Source: Thiotrichales bacterium | GTDB taxonomy: Bacteria > Pseudomonadota > Gammaproteobacteria > HK1 | Assembly: GCA_026709935.1 (NCBI GenBank) | Contig: JAPOSC010000050.1 | Coordinates: forward strand, 19,855-83,854 | DNA length: 64,000 bases | Reading direction: 5' to 3' | Shown: in pieces, positions 1 through 8,305 of the stretch | Numbering within the stretch: the stretch's first letter is position 1 | How the letters are laid out: every line of letters starts with the position of its first letter | Translations under genes and position numbers: made by a program | Notes under the pieces: model-generated | Seen by the model: the letters and a program-made list of their open reading frames with translations, nothing else | Database searches by the model: none | Told to the model about the DNA's origin: nothing

Positions 1-1
1 C

Positions 2-445
2 GTGGTCGCGCATGTGACCGACTCCAGTGCGCCCACCCTCGCGGCGGAGAAGGCCGGCAAGCATGTCGTCGGGTTCCACTCCAACCGGGCGAGCTTCGGT
101 CCCTCGTCGCAGCTCACCGCGGTGATTCCCATCTTCGGTGAGTTCTATGCGGAGATGGCGCAGTCGGTGCTGGACGGCTCTTGGATTGCGCAGGCGCACT
201 GGCGTAGCATGGCCCAAGGCTCGCTTGGGTTGGCCCCGATCGGATCCATGGTTCCCGCGGATGTCCAGGACCTCGTGGCGCAACGTACCGAGGCGTTGCT
301 GTCCGGCGAGCTGCATCCTTTCGCTGGTCCGATCAGAGATCAGGCGGGCGAACTTCGGGTACCGGAGGGCGAGGTGATGGCCGATGACGCGCTCTACCTC
401 ATCGACTGGTACGTGCAGGGGGTTGAAGGCAAGCTGCCCGAATAG
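2..445 (+). CDS. BMP-family ABC transporter substrate-binding protein, C-terminal part
   Basis: The gene enters the window from the left, so only its last 147 residues or so are visible and the true start lies outside. The visible part carries features of the Bmp/PnrA-like (Med) family: a segment on leaving the cell's view of the substrate (HVTDSSAPTLAAEKAGKHVV), a stretch that measures a new reading (FGEFYAEMAQSVLDGSW), and a C-terminal PFAGPIRDQAGELRVPEGE region typical of the last lobe. Such proteins are periplasmic or lipoprotein receptors that deliver nucleosides or related small molecules to an ABC importer. It ends 21 bases before a Rieske oxygenase on the same strand, so the two are probably co-transcribed, which suggests an imported ring compound is oxidised. 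The substrate cannot be told. Confidence 0.75.
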   Translation: MVAHVTDSSAPTLAAEKAGKHVVGFHSNRASFGPSSQLTAVIPIFGEFYAEMAQSVLDGSWIAQAHWRSMAQGSLGLAPIGSMVPADVQDLVAQRTEALLSGELHPFAGPIRDQAGELRVPEGEVMADDALYLIDWYVQGVEGKLPE

Positions 446-466
446 CCTCGCTGTGGGCGCGGTGAG

Positions 467-1462
467 GTGATCGGCGACCGCACTTTGCTCGACGACTGGC
501 ACGCCGTCGCCCGGACCGGGGACGTCGTCCGCGGGCAGCCGAGTGTGGCGCGACTGCTGGAGGAGGATCTCCTGCTGTGGCGTTCCCCGCGTGGGGTGGA
601 GGCATGGCTCGACCGCTGCCCACATCGCGGCGCGAAGCTGTCGCTCGGGCGGATTCACGGTGGTCGGGTCGTGTGTCCCTACCATGGCCTGGAGTACGAG
701 GCGGATGGGCGCTGCGTACGGGTGCCCGCCCATCCCGATCGCCCCCCGCCCGGTCAGGCTCGGGCCACCCGCTTCAGGACAACCGAGCGTTACGGACTGC
801 TCTGGGTATGCCTCGGAGAACCAATCCGTGACGTGCCACCCATGCCGGAGTCGGACGACAAAGGCTACTGGGTGCATGTCGCGGGTCGCTACGAGATTAG
901 CACCAGCGGATACCGGGCCATCGAGAACTTTCTCGATCTGGCTCATTTCCCCTTCGTGCATCCGGGGCTGCTCGGCGAGGCATCGCATCCCGAGGTTGCG
1001 GACTACGACGTGGAAGTCACGAGCGATGGAATGGTGGTCGACAATGCCCGTTTCTGGCAGCCTAAGCCGACCAATACCATCGATCTAGACGGTATCGACG
1101 TGAGCTATCGCTACCATGTCCCGAGGCCCCTGACCGCTCGCCTCACCAAGGACATCGGGCTTCGCAGCGCCGGTGGCGATGTGAAGCGCGAGGCGATCAT
1201 GCTCACGTTCGCACCAATCGATGAAGAGAGTGGAATCGGTTGGGTTCTGCTCGCGTCCAACTACGACGAGCAGTACGGCGAGGAGGAGATCGAGGCGTTC
1301 ACCGATCTCGTCATCGGACAGGATCTGCGTATCATCGAATCCCAGCGGCCCAAGCGCTTGCCAATCCGCGGAACGGACGAATTCAGCCTACCAGCAGATC
1401 GAGCATCGGTGCATTACCGCCGCTGGCTCCGGTCGCTCGGAGTGACCTACGGCACGGTTTGA
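467..1462 (+). CDS. Rieske 2Fe-2S aromatic ring-hydroxylating oxygenase, catalytic subunit
   Basis: 331 residues from a GTG start that lies 21 bases after the preceding stop. The Rieske cluster ligands are visible as CPHRG (C51, H53) and CPYHG (C70, H73). The mononuclear iron region is ENFLDLAHFPFVH, giving N154, D157, H160 and H165. This is the architecture of the short oxygenases of the vanillate O-demethylase / phenylpropionate dioxygenase-like group, which use electrons from a separate reductase to hydroxylate or demethylate an aromatic or heterocyclic substrate. No reductase gene is present nearby. The upstream BMP-type transporter suggests a role in using a nucleoside-like or aromatic compound, but the substrate is unknown. 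The family call is firm. Confidence 0.88.
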   Translation: MIGDRTLLDDWHAVARTGDVVRGQPSVARLLEEDLLLWRSPRGVEAWLDRCPHRGAKLSLGRIHGGRVVCPYHGLEYEADGRCVRVPAHPDRPPPGQARATRFRTTERYGLLWVCLGEPIRDVPPMPESDDKGYWVHVAGRYEISTSGYRAIENFLDLAHFPFVHPGLLGEASHPEVADYDVEVTSDGMVVDNARFWQPKPTNTIDLDGIDVSYRYHVPRPLTARLTKDIGLRSAGGDVKREAIMLTFAPIDEESGIGWVLLASNYDEQYGEEEIEAFTDLVIGQDLRIIESQRPKRLPIRGTDEFSLPADRASVHYRRWLRSLGVTYGTV

Positions 1463-1601
1463 TCTGCACCACTCCGCGCGGGTACCTAAGGTCCGGACCT
1501 GCTCCCCTGCTTTCTGCCTGGGGTGGTTCGGTGAAAATCACGAATCGCCGCGCGACCGGTTTCAGGCGCCGGTTCGCGATGCTCGGCCCCGACATTGGCC
1601 C

Positions 1602-1627
1602 GGGGTGCGCCGGTTTCGGTGCACCCC
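1602..1627. terminator. Hairpin between convergent genes
   Basis: Seven base pairs (GGGGTGC / GCACCCC) are followed by a G-T wobble and three more pairs around a 4-base loop. It lies between the Rieske gene and the convergent sulfite-oxidase-family gene. There is no T-run on either side, so it is a terminator-like hairpin rather than a canonical intrinsic terminator. Confidence 0.45.
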
Positions 1628-1644
1628 ACCTTCGCGGCCTTGCC

Positions 1645-2949
1645 TCACGATGCCCGGACTGCTACCCGGTGCATGGTGTTGTTGAGGTACCCCTTCGGGT
1701 TCCAGTCGATGGCGTGGGGCTGCATCACCCCTTTGCTGTCGGTGGCGCGGGCCCAGATTTCGTAGTACCCGGCCGCGGGCAGTTCGACGTTGGCCCGGAA
1801 GTTCTGCCACGCACCGTCATCGACCGGGGCGTCGAGCTCCGCCGCCATCCAGGTCGCGCCGAAGTCGTGGGAGATGTCGACTGCGGCCACCGTCCGGTCG
1901 CCCGACCAGGCGTGGCCACGCACCTCGATGGAGCGTCCGGTGGCGGCGCCGTTCGCCGGGTTCGTGACCAGCGACTTCACCGGCATCCGCTCGATGATCA
2001 CGAAGTCCTTCTTGTCGACCTTTTCGCCTGCTTCCACCTTGTAGCGCGGCACGCGATAGGCGGTGCCGGTCATCTTGGGGCCGTCGTGGACGACGTCCCG
2101 CAGCCAGATGCGTTTCAGCCACTTCTGCGAGCAAGACCCCGGCCAGCCCGGCACCACGAGCCGCAGCGGCGCGCCGTTCATGGGATGGAGCGGGCCGCCG
2201 TTCTGGGCGAAGGCGATCAGCACGTTGTCGGTCATCGCCTTGGCGATCGGCACCCCGCGGGAGATGGGCAGCTTGCCCGGGTCGCCCGACAGATGCGCGT
2301 CGGCGCCGACATGCGCGGTATAGACGACGCCGGACTGGACGCCGCCGGCCGCAAGTACATCCTTGAGCCGCACCCCGGTCCACTCCGAGCAGGCGACCGC
2401 CCCGAAGGTCCACTGGTTGCCCTTGGCCGGAGGATTGAAGAATGCCCGTCCGTTGCCTCCGCATTCGATGGCCAGCGCCATGGTCACCACCTCGAACTTC
2501 GACTTGAGATCGGCGATCGTGTAGGTCATCGGATTGTCGACCATGCCGTCGACGGTGAGCGTCCAGGTGGCCGGGTCCATGTCCGCCGGCGGGATGCCGT
2601 TGTTGCGGATGAAGTGGCGCGCGGTCGGGGTGATTGCGTCGTCGAGCAGGTGCGGCGGGGTCTCCGCGTTGACCGGCCGGTCGTTCAGAAGCGTCAGCCC
2701 GTCCTTGCCCACCAGGACATTCTCGTTGGCGAACGCGGCGGGAATCAGGCCGCCCGGCATGTTGCGATGCAGCGGAATCGCCGCGCCGACCATCGCAGCC
2801 ATGGTGGCGAGGCCGGCGCCCCGGAGGAACCCGCGCCGGTCGGAGTAGGTCTCGCGGCCGAAGAAGGCGCGGTCGGCCGCGGCGGGGTCTTGCGCGAAGA
2901 ACTCGTGGATGTCCCGAGTGTCTCGGGTCGGGTGTCTGTCGTCTCCCAT
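1645..2949 (-). CDS. Tat-exported molybdopterin enzyme of the sulfite oxidase family (SoxC/SorA-like)
   Basis: 434 residues from the ATG at 2949, chosen because an AGAGGAG ribosome site lies just upstream; the frame is open further upstream but not supported. A twin-arginine signal is seen at residues 38-45 (RRGFLRGA), preceded by an unusually long 37-residue n-region. The molybdenum cysteine is C163 in IECGGNG. A C-terminal Mo-co dimerisation domain follows (GRSIEVRGHAWSG, then DISHDFGATW). Enzymes of this family oxidise sulfite or related sulfur compounds in the periplasm and pass electrons to a c-type cytochrome. No cytochrome subunit is next to it. A TauE/SafE exporter lies 1 kb away, which fits sulfite handling. 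SoxC-like versus SorA-like cannot be decided by eye. Confidence 0.85.
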   Translation of the reverse strand: MGDDRHPTRDTRDIHEFFAQDPAAADRAFFGRETYSDRRGFLRGAGLATMAAMVGAAIPLHRNMPGGLIPAAFANENVLVGKDGLTLLNDRPVNAETPPHLLDDAITPTARHFIRNNGIPPADMDPATWTLTVDGMVDNPMTYTIADLKSKFEVVTMALAIECGGNGRAFFNPPAKGNQWTFGAVACSEWTGVRLKDVLAAGGVQSGVVYTAHVGADAHLSGDPGKLPISRGVPIAKAMTDNVLIAFAQNGGPLHPMNGAPLRLVVPGWPGSCSQKWLKRIWLRDVVHDGPKMTGTAYRVPRYKVEAGEKVDKKDFVIIERMPVKSLVTNPANGAATGRSIEVRGHAWSGDRTVAAVDISHDFGATWMAAELDAPVDDGAWQNFRANVELPAAGYYEIWARATDSKGVMQPHAIDWNPKGYLNNTMHRVAVRAS

Positions 2950-3032
2950 GGTGAGCACTCCTCTGTTTGCTTGACGGCATGGGGAGCGTACACCGGCGGC
3001 CGGCTGCGGGCCACGGGCCGCCACCCGCGGGA

Positions 3033-3038
3033 TATACT
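3033..3038 (+). promoter_or_regulatory. Possible -10 box for tRNA-Leu
   Basis: TATACT stands 18 bases before the first base of tRNA-Leu in otherwise very GC-rich DNA. No good -35 box is evident. The position fits a start point just ahead of the tRNA. Confidence 0.3.
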
Positions 3039-3056
3039 CCCGGGCGTTGGGCAGGC

Positions 3057-3141
<85 letters not shown>

Positions 3142-3184
3142 ACTCCCCGCCCTTGCTCCGGGCGCGCGCTCAAAGGGACCCGCT

Positions 3185-3781
3185 TTGAAGGACAGACCGC
3201 GACTCGTCGTCGGGATCTCCGGCGCCTCCGGCGTGATCTACGGAATCCGGCTCCTGGAGCTTCTGCACGCGCTGCCGGTGGAGACGCACCTCGTGATGTC
3301 GAAGGCGGCGGAGATGACCATCGCCTACGAGACCGACCGCAAGCCGGCCGAGGTCAAGCGGCTCGCGACGGTGTGCCACCCGGTCGGCGACATCGGGGCG
3401 TCGATCAGCAGCGGTTCCTTCCGGACTCTGGGGATGCTGGTTGCGCCGTGCTCGGTGCGCACGATGTCGGAGATTGCCACCGGGGTGACCGCGAGCCTGC
3501 TGACCCGGGCGGCGGACGTCGCCCTGAAGGAGCGGCGCCGGCTTGTCCTGCTGCTGCGCGAGACCCCGCTGCATACCGGGCACCTGCGCACGATGCTCGC
3601 GCTCTCCGAGGCGGGCGGAATCATCATGCCGCCGGTTCCGGCCTTTTACGCGGAGCTGCGGAGCATCGACGCGATGATCGATCAGACGCTCGGCCGAGCC
3701 CTCGACCTGTTCGGAATCGACCCCGGGATCACGAAGCGCTGGGGAGAGGATCTCGGCGCCACGCCCGCGCAGCGCAAGTGA
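3185..3781 (+). CDS. ubiX: Flavin prenyltransferase UbiX
   Basis: 198 residues from a TTG start preceded by AAAGGGA; the open frame upstream runs through the tRNA and is not coding. UbiX attaches a dimethylallyl group to reduced FMN to make prenyl-FMN, the cofactor of UbiD-type decarboxylases. The N-terminal flavin-binding motif is VGISGASG, followed by the phosphate-binding SSGSF segment. The C-terminal half has RETPLHTGHLRTMLALSEAG and the PPVPAFY segment typical of the family. Length is as expected. A UbiD-family gene lies in the same window near 32-33 kb and is a plausible client. The gene follows tRNA-Leu closely and may share its transcript. Confidence 0.93.
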   Translation: MKDRPRLVVGISGASGVIYGIRLLELLHALPVETHLVMSKAAEMTIAYETDRKPAEVKRLATVCHPVGDIGASISSGSFRTLGMLVAPCSVRTMSEIATGVTASLLTRAADVALKERRRLVLLLRETPLHTGHLRTMLALSEAGGIIMPPVPAFYAELRSIDAMIDQTLGRALDLFGIDPGITKRWGEDLGATPAQRK

Positions 3782-3851
3782 CGGCGCTTCCGCTATTCCC
3801 GTGGCGTTGATACGTTTTCTCGAAATACCCTGATCGGACGCGGCGGAGGTC

Positions 3852-3910
3852 GAAATTTCGCCGGAGTCGTGCCACGAGACGGTCTCTCGGAGTGCGGGCG
3901 GGAATGGCTG
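3852..3910 (+). repeat. Member A of dispersed intergenic repeat family
   Basis: This stretch between ubiX and the convergent exporter gene starts GAAATTTCGCCGGAGTCG, runs through GGTCTCTCGG and ends GGCGGGAATGGCTG. Both halves recur at 25581-25680, and the GGCGGGAAT part also at 17741-17861 and 40192-40309. Confidence 0.5.
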
Positions 3911-3944
3911 ACGGCGCTTCGGTCGGAGCGAGCGGTCGGTGGGG

Positions 3945-4721
3945 TCACCCGGGCCATGCGGCGCGCACCGCGAGCAGGACCGAAAGGGCCATGAGCACGA
4001 AGAGCGCCACTCGCTTGAAGCGCTCCGGGTCCGTCTTGACGAAGCCTCGATTGCCGGCGACCACGCCGGCGATCAAGACCGGCAGGAAGATCGCGGTCCG
4101 CCACAGGACGCTCGCGTCGATCAGGCCCTGGACCGCGAACATCGCCGTTCCGACACTGTCGGTCCCGATGAAGTAGGCGATGATCGAGGCGCGACCCGCC
4201 ACCACGCCGATCGGCGAGGAGAAATAGAACAGGATCACCGGAGGGCCGACGATCCCCATGCTTCCGTTCAGGACCCCGGCCATCAGCCCCACCCCGACCG
4301 TGGCCGGCCGGCCGGGCTCTTTCGAGAGCGCGAAGCCCCGCAGGATCAGGACCGCGGCAATCAGGACGACAGCGGCCAGCGCAATCCGGATCGGCGTCGC
4401 GGGCAGGCTGGCGAGCGCCTGAATGCCGACCGGCATTGCCGCCCAGGTCCCCAGCAACAGGAGCGCGATGGAGCGCCACCTCACGTCCCGCCAGATCTGC
4501 GGCAGGAGCGCGATGCTGGTGACGACCTCGAACATGAGGACCATGGGCACGACCTGCAGGGGCGGGAGCACCACGGAGAGGCTCGTCATCCACAGCATCG
4601 ATGCCCCGAACCCGGTGTACCCCTTGAGCCAGGCGCCCGCCAGCACCGCGACCAGGCTGTACAGGAAACTCGACGCCCCGAGGCCGGTCGCGTCCAGGAT
4701 GGCGTTCGCGATCTCGCCCAT
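3945..4721 (-). CDS. TauE/SafE (TSUP) family membrane transporter
   Basis: 258 residues with about eight hydrophobic segments. Two related halves, one with YTGFGASMLWM near residue 35 and one with VGLMAGVLNGSMGIVGPPVI near residue 150, are the hallmark of the TSUP family. Members export sulfite, sulfoacetate or other small organic anions out of the cytoplasm. The nearby sulfite-oxidase-family gene makes sulfite a reasonable guess, but the two genes are separated by tRNA-Leu and ubiX and are not one operon. ATG start; the 384 bases upstream are non-coding. Confidence 0.85.
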   Translation of the reverse strand: MGEIANAILDATGLGASSFLYSLVAVLAGAWLKGYTGFGASMLWMTSLSVVLPPLQVVPMVLMFEVVTSIALLPQIWRDVRWRSIALLLLGTWAAMPVGIQALASLPATPIRIALAAVVLIAAVLILRGFALSKEPGRPATVGVGLMAGVLNGSMGIVGPPVILFYFSSPIGVVAGRASIIAYFIGTDSVGTAMFAVQGLIDASVLWRTAIFLPVLIAGVVAGNRGFVKTDPERFKRVALFVLMALSVLLAVRAAWPG

Positions 4722-5105
4722 GTCTTCAGCGTCTTCCCGAGCTTCCCATCGGCAATGAAGCAGTGGGTGCCATCAGCGATTCCGGGTTCGGCCCGAGTGG
4801 AGCGATTCGCCTGAAAATTTCACCCATTCTCGGCAAGGACCGGAGAACCGCTCAAACCTAGACGGCTCCGATTCAAGAGCCTGTGAGAAATGCGACCGAA
4901 TGCTCGTCTTCTTCACGTACGCCTTGACCCGCATTTCTCACCCATTCGCGAGGCGGTGGAAATTTTGCGGCCTTTTCACTTTCCAACGTTTTTGCCTTGC
5001 GATTCCGGCACTTACCAGCCTCCCCGGACCCAGATCGCCAGCACATGGCGTTAACGCACTGGCGGTGGAAATTTTCACCCGAGACCGGTGCGCAGCCGGT
5101 GTGGT
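4722..5105. other. 384-base non-coding stretch with inverted repeat and AT-rich motifs
   Basis: No convincing gene. It holds a perfect 12-base inverted repeat (GTGAGAAATGCG at 4883-4894, CGCATTTCTCAC at 4930-4941, 35-base spacer). Three copies of an A/T-rich motif are GAAAATTTCACCC near 4813, GGTGGAAATTTTGCGG near 4954 and GGTGGAAATTTTCACCC near 5063. The part near 4780-4815 resembles the dispersed repeat at 17741 and 40192. It is the upstream region of the TSUP gene and the downstream region of the sugar ABC operon, so it may carry an operator or promoter. Confidence 0.5.
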
Positions 5106-6215
5106 TCAGCCGCGGATGCGGTCATGCGTCGCCGGATCGAAGAAAACCGCCTTGTCCATGCGGAACGCGAGGGGGCGGGTCTCGCCCGCGCGGACTCCGC
5201 AGTCGGGGCTTGTGCGCGCGACTACCTCCCTGCCGCCGAGATGGGTGATCACGTAGGTGTCGGCGCCGGCCGGCTCCACCACCTCGATCCGGCAATCGAC
5301 CACCGTGGAGCCGTTCGCGGCCCCGTCTGCCGGCACCTCGGTGATCGCCTCCGGGCGAATGCCGAGGATGGTCTCGCGCCCGACGTAGGCGTCGAGCCCC
5401 TTCACTCCGGCCGGCAGTGCCGCCGGCTCGCTGCCCGCACGTTCGACGAGGAGGCTCGGACTCGGCCCGTCCGCCCGCACCGCGGCCGGAATCAGGTTCA
5501 TCGGGGGCGAGCCCATGAAGTCCGCCACGAACAGGTTGGCGGGGTCGGCGTAGATCTCGGCCGGGGTACCGAACTGCTGGAGGACGCCGTCCTTCAGCAC
5601 CGCGATCCGGGTGGCCAGGGTCATCGCCTCGATCTGGTCGTGGGTGACGTAGACGATGGTGGTCCCCAGCGACTGGTGCAGGCGCTTGATCTCGGTGCGC
5701 ATCTCGATGCGGAGCTTGGCGTCGAGGTTCGACAGCGGCTCGTCGAAGAGGAAGAGCCTGGGGTTGCGCACCAGTGCCCGCCCCATCGCCACCCGCTGGC
5801 GCTGGCCGCCGGAGAGCTGCGCGGGCCGGCGTTCGAGCAGGTGTTCGATCTGCAGCGTCTTCGCCACCTCGGCGACGGCCCGCCGGCGCTCGGCCTTCGG
5901 TACCCCGCGCATCTCCATGCCGAACCCCATGTTCTCCGCGACGTTCATCGAGGGGTAGAGCGCGTAGGACTGGAACACCATGGCGATGTCGCGCTTCGAC
6001 GGCGGAAGGTCGTTGACGGTGCGCCCGTCGATGCGGACTTCGCCCCGCGTGACCGACTCCAGGCCGGCGATGGTGTAGAGCAGGGTGGACTTGCCGCAGC
6101 CCGAGGGTCCGACCAGGACGAGGAACCCACCCTCCTCGATCGAGAGGTCGATGTCCCGCAGGACCTCGACCGGGCCGTAGTCCTTGTGCAGGCGGGCGAT
6201 TTCGAGAAAGGCCAT
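5106..6215 (-). CDS. Sugar-type ABC transporter ATPase (UgpC/MalK-like)
   Basis: 369 residues. Walker A is GPSGCGKST at residues 36-44, the signature LSGGQ at 134-138, and Walker B LFLFDEP at 154-160. The switch histidine is in YVTHDQIEAM. A C-terminal TOBE/OB regulatory extension of about 130 residues marks it as the CUT1 type (MalK, UgpC), which drives import of oligosaccharides, polyols or glycerol-3-phosphate and can be regulated through that extension. It is the last gene of an operon with two permeases upstream. Its start region is duplicated in the leader (see the repeat at 6162-6388). Confidence 0.93.
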   Translation of the reverse strand: MAFLEIARLHKDYGPVEVLRDIDLSIEEGGFLVLVGPSGCGKSTLLYTIAGLESVTRGEVRIDGRTVNDLPPSKRDIAMVFQSYALYPSMNVAENMGFGMEMRGVPKAERRRAVAEVAKTLQIEHLLERRPAQLSGGQRQRVAMGRALVRNPRLFLFDEPLSNLDAKLRIEMRTEIKRLHQSLGTTIVYVTHDQIEAMTLATRIAVLKDGVLQQFGTPAEIYADPANLFVADFMGSPPMNLIPAAVRADGPSPSLLVERAGSEPAALPAGVKGLDAYVGRETILGIRPEAITEVPADGAANGSTVVDCRIEVVEPAGADTYVITHLGGREVVARTSPDCGVRAGETRPLAFRMDKAVFFDPATHDRIRG

Positions 6216-6388
6216 GGGCTTATTTCCGGGCCGCGCCGGCCGTCGGGCCGTGCGAAGCAGCGTCCGCGGACGACGGGGACGACGAGACCTCGGCCGGGCT
6301 GCGGCCCTGGTGGAGAGGGTCGATTTCGAGAAAGGCCACGGGGCTCACCCCTTCACCGCGCCGGCCATCAGGCCGCGCACGAAGTAGC
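6162..6388. repeat. 124-bp-offset tandem duplication of a permease-end/ATPase-start junction
   Basis: Bases 6162-6262 and 6286-6388 are diverged copies. Shared blocks include GACCTCG.CCGGGC, then CGATTTCGAGAAAGGCCA, then GCGCCGGCC.TC.GGCCG. Read on the minus strand, each copy contains the end of the permease gene and the start of the ATPase gene. The inner copy therefore holds a decayed GTG start (VAFLEID, from 6339) and a decayed permease tail. The real ATPase start at 6215 uses the distal copy. Confidence 0.7.
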
Positions 6389-7238
6389 GCCCGGAGACGA
6401 CGTAGACCACCAGGGTCGGCAGGGCGGCCAGGATCGCGCCCGCGAAGTGGACGTTGTACTCCTTCACCCCGGTCGAGGACGACACCAGGTTGTTGAGTGC
6501 GACCGTCATCGGCATGGAGTCGTAGTCGGAGAACGAGACACCGAACAGGAAGTCGTTCCACACGTTGGTGAACTGCCAGATGACGGTCACCACGATGATC
6601 GGCCCCGAGCTCGGCAGCAGGATGCGCCAGAAGATCCGGAAGAATCCGGCGCCATCGATCTGAGCCGCCTTGACGAGCTCGGTGGGGAAAGCGTCGTAGT
6701 AGTTGCGGAAGAACAGGGTGGTGAACCCGAGCCCGTAGACCACGTGCACCAGCACGAGCCCCGCCGTGGTGCCGGCGAGATTCAGGAAGCCGAGCACCGA
6801 GGCCATCGGGATCAGCACGATCTGGAACGGGATGAAGCAGGCGAAGAGCAGGCAGCCGAACAGCACCGTGTCGCCGCGGAAGCGCCACTTGGTCAGCACG
6901 TAGCCGTTGAGCGCCCCCATCAGGGTCGAGATGACCACCGCCGGCACCACCATCCGGATGGTGTTCCAGAAGTAGGGCACGAGCCCCGTGGGTTCGACGC
7001 CGATCTGCGCGGTGGACCAGGCGGAGAGCCAGGGCGCGATGGTGAAGGCCCGCGGCAGGGCCAGCATGTCGCCGGAGCGGATCTCGTCGAGCGGCTTCAC
7101 CGAGTTCACCACCATCACGTAGAGCGGCAGGAGGTAGTACACGGCGAAGACGAGCAGCCCGGCGTAGATCGCGGCCCGCGCGAGCCGGCCGGTGCGCACC
7201 GCGGTGTGTACGGCAGTGTCCTGGGCCGCCGCGCTCAT
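6345..7238 (-). CDS. Sugar-type ABC transporter permease (MalG/UgpE-like)
   Basis: 297 residues with six predicted membrane segments. The cytoplasmic EAA loop that docks on the ATPase reads AAQIDGAGFFRIFWRILLP near residue 195. The C-terminus (RYFVRGLMAGAVKG) is typical of the MalG class. It is the second permease of a CUT1 importer, downstream of the MalF-like gene with an 82-base gap and upstream of the ATPase gene. ATG start. Substrate unknown. Confidence 0.93.
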   Translation of the reverse strand: MSAAAQDTAVHTAVRTGRLARAAIYAGLLVFAVYYLLPLYVMVVNSVKPLDEIRSGDMLALPRAFTIAPWLSAWSTAQIGVEPTGLVPYFWNTIRMVVPAVVISTLMGALNGYVLTKWRFRGDTVLFGCLLFACFIPFQIVLIPMASVLGFLNLAGTTAGLVLVHVVYGLGFTTLFFRNYYDAFPTELVKAAQIDGAGFFRIFWRILLPSSGPIIVVTVIWQFTNVWNDFLFGVSFSDYDSMPMTVALNNLVSSSTGVKEYNVHFAGAILAALPTLVVYVVSGRYFVRGLMAGAVKG

Positions 7239-7320
7239 CGAGTTTTACCCAAGCGGAATGTCATGATCTCGAGCCCCACGAAGTCGGCGGTCCGTCCGTC
7301 CGCGAACGGCCGCGCCTGCC

Positions 7321-8247
7321 TCATCGCTGTCTCCCCTGCCGGATCTCGGCGTAGATGTAGGGCACGATGACCGACGCAATCGTGGCGAGCATGATCACTG
7401 CCGAGGAGGCGCCCACCGCCATCTGGTTACGGGTGAAGGTATAGGAGTACATGAACGTGGCGGGCATCTCGGTGGCGCGGCCGGGCCCGCCGGCGGTGAG
7501 CGCCACCACCAGGTCGTAGCTCTTGATGGCGAGGTGGGCGAGCACCACGAAGGCGGAGAGGAAGGCCGGGCGAAGCTGCGGGATGACGATCCGCCGGTAG
7601 AGCTGGAAGTTCGAAGCCCCGTCGATCTGGGCCGCCTTGAGGATCTCGTAGTCGATGCCCCGCAGGCCGGCCAGGAACATCGCCATCACGAAGCCGGAAG
7701 ACTGCCACACCGCGGCGATCACGATGGTGTAGATCGCCAGGTTCCGGTCCTTGATCCAGGTGAACTCGAAACTCTCCCAGCCCCACAGATGCATCGTGTT
7801 CTGAAGCCCGATGCCGGGGTCGAGGAACCACTTCCAGGCGGTGCCGGTGACGATGAACGAGAGCGCCATCGGGTAGAGGTAGATCGGGCGCAGCACTCCT
7901 TCGCCGCGGATCTTCTGATCGAGCAGGATGGCGATAAAGAGCCCGATGGCGGTGCAGATGGCGATGTACAGCACGCCGAAGAGCGCGAGGTTCTTGAGCG
8001 CGATGCCCCAGTTCCGGAGCGAGAACAGCCGCACGTAGTTGTCGATGCCGACCAGCTCGAAGCTCGGCAGGATGCGGCTGCCGGTGAACGAGAGATATCC
8101 GGTGAAAGCGATGAAGCCGTAGACGAAGACGAGGACGAGGACCACCGTGGGCGACAGCACGAGCTTCGGCAGGAGCACCTGAAGGCGCTCGGTCACGCCG
8201 CCGACGGGGGCCGGCGACCTCCCGCTCGCTCGCGATGGTCGCGTCAT
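7321..8247 (-). CDS. Sugar-type ABC transporter permease (MalF/UgpA-like)
   Basis: 308 residues if started at the ATG at 8247, which has GGGGAAG upstream. The open frame continues further upstream through the end of the neighbouring DUF4435 gene, but that part shows no permease character. There are six membrane segments, and the EAA loop is AAQIDGASNFQLYRRIVIP near residue 205. First permease of the CUT1 importer. Its cognate binding-protein gene lies 6.6 kb upstream on the same strand at 14831-16087, with defence genes in between, so it may now rely on a new promoter or on read-through from the ATPase/DUF4435 pair. Confidence 0.9.
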   Translation of the reverse strand: MTRPSRASGRSPAPVGGVTERLQVLLPKLVLSPTVVLVLVFVYGFIAFTGYLSFTGSRILPSFELVGIDNYVRLFSLRNWGIALKNLALFGVLYIAICTAIGLFIAILLDQKIRGEGVLRPIYLYPMALSFIVTGTAWKWFLDPGIGLQNTMHLWGWESFEFTWIKDRNLAIYTIVIAAVWQSSGFVMAMFLAGLRGIDYEILKAAQIDGASNFQLYRRIVIPQLRPAFLSAFVVLAHLAIKSYDLVVALTAGGPGRATEMPATFMYSYTFTRNQMAVGASSAVIMLATIASVIVPYIYAEIRQGRQR

Positions 8248-8305
8248 CCCTGCTTCCCCGGCGCCCGTATTCGGCCGCGGTCGGATGGATCTTCGCCGCT
8301 CGCCT

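Noticed and set aside
5088..7370. A plus-strand frame of 760 codons across the ABC ATPase and permease
   Set aside because: Antisense shadow with no motif; the opposite strand has Walker A, signature and EAA loops.
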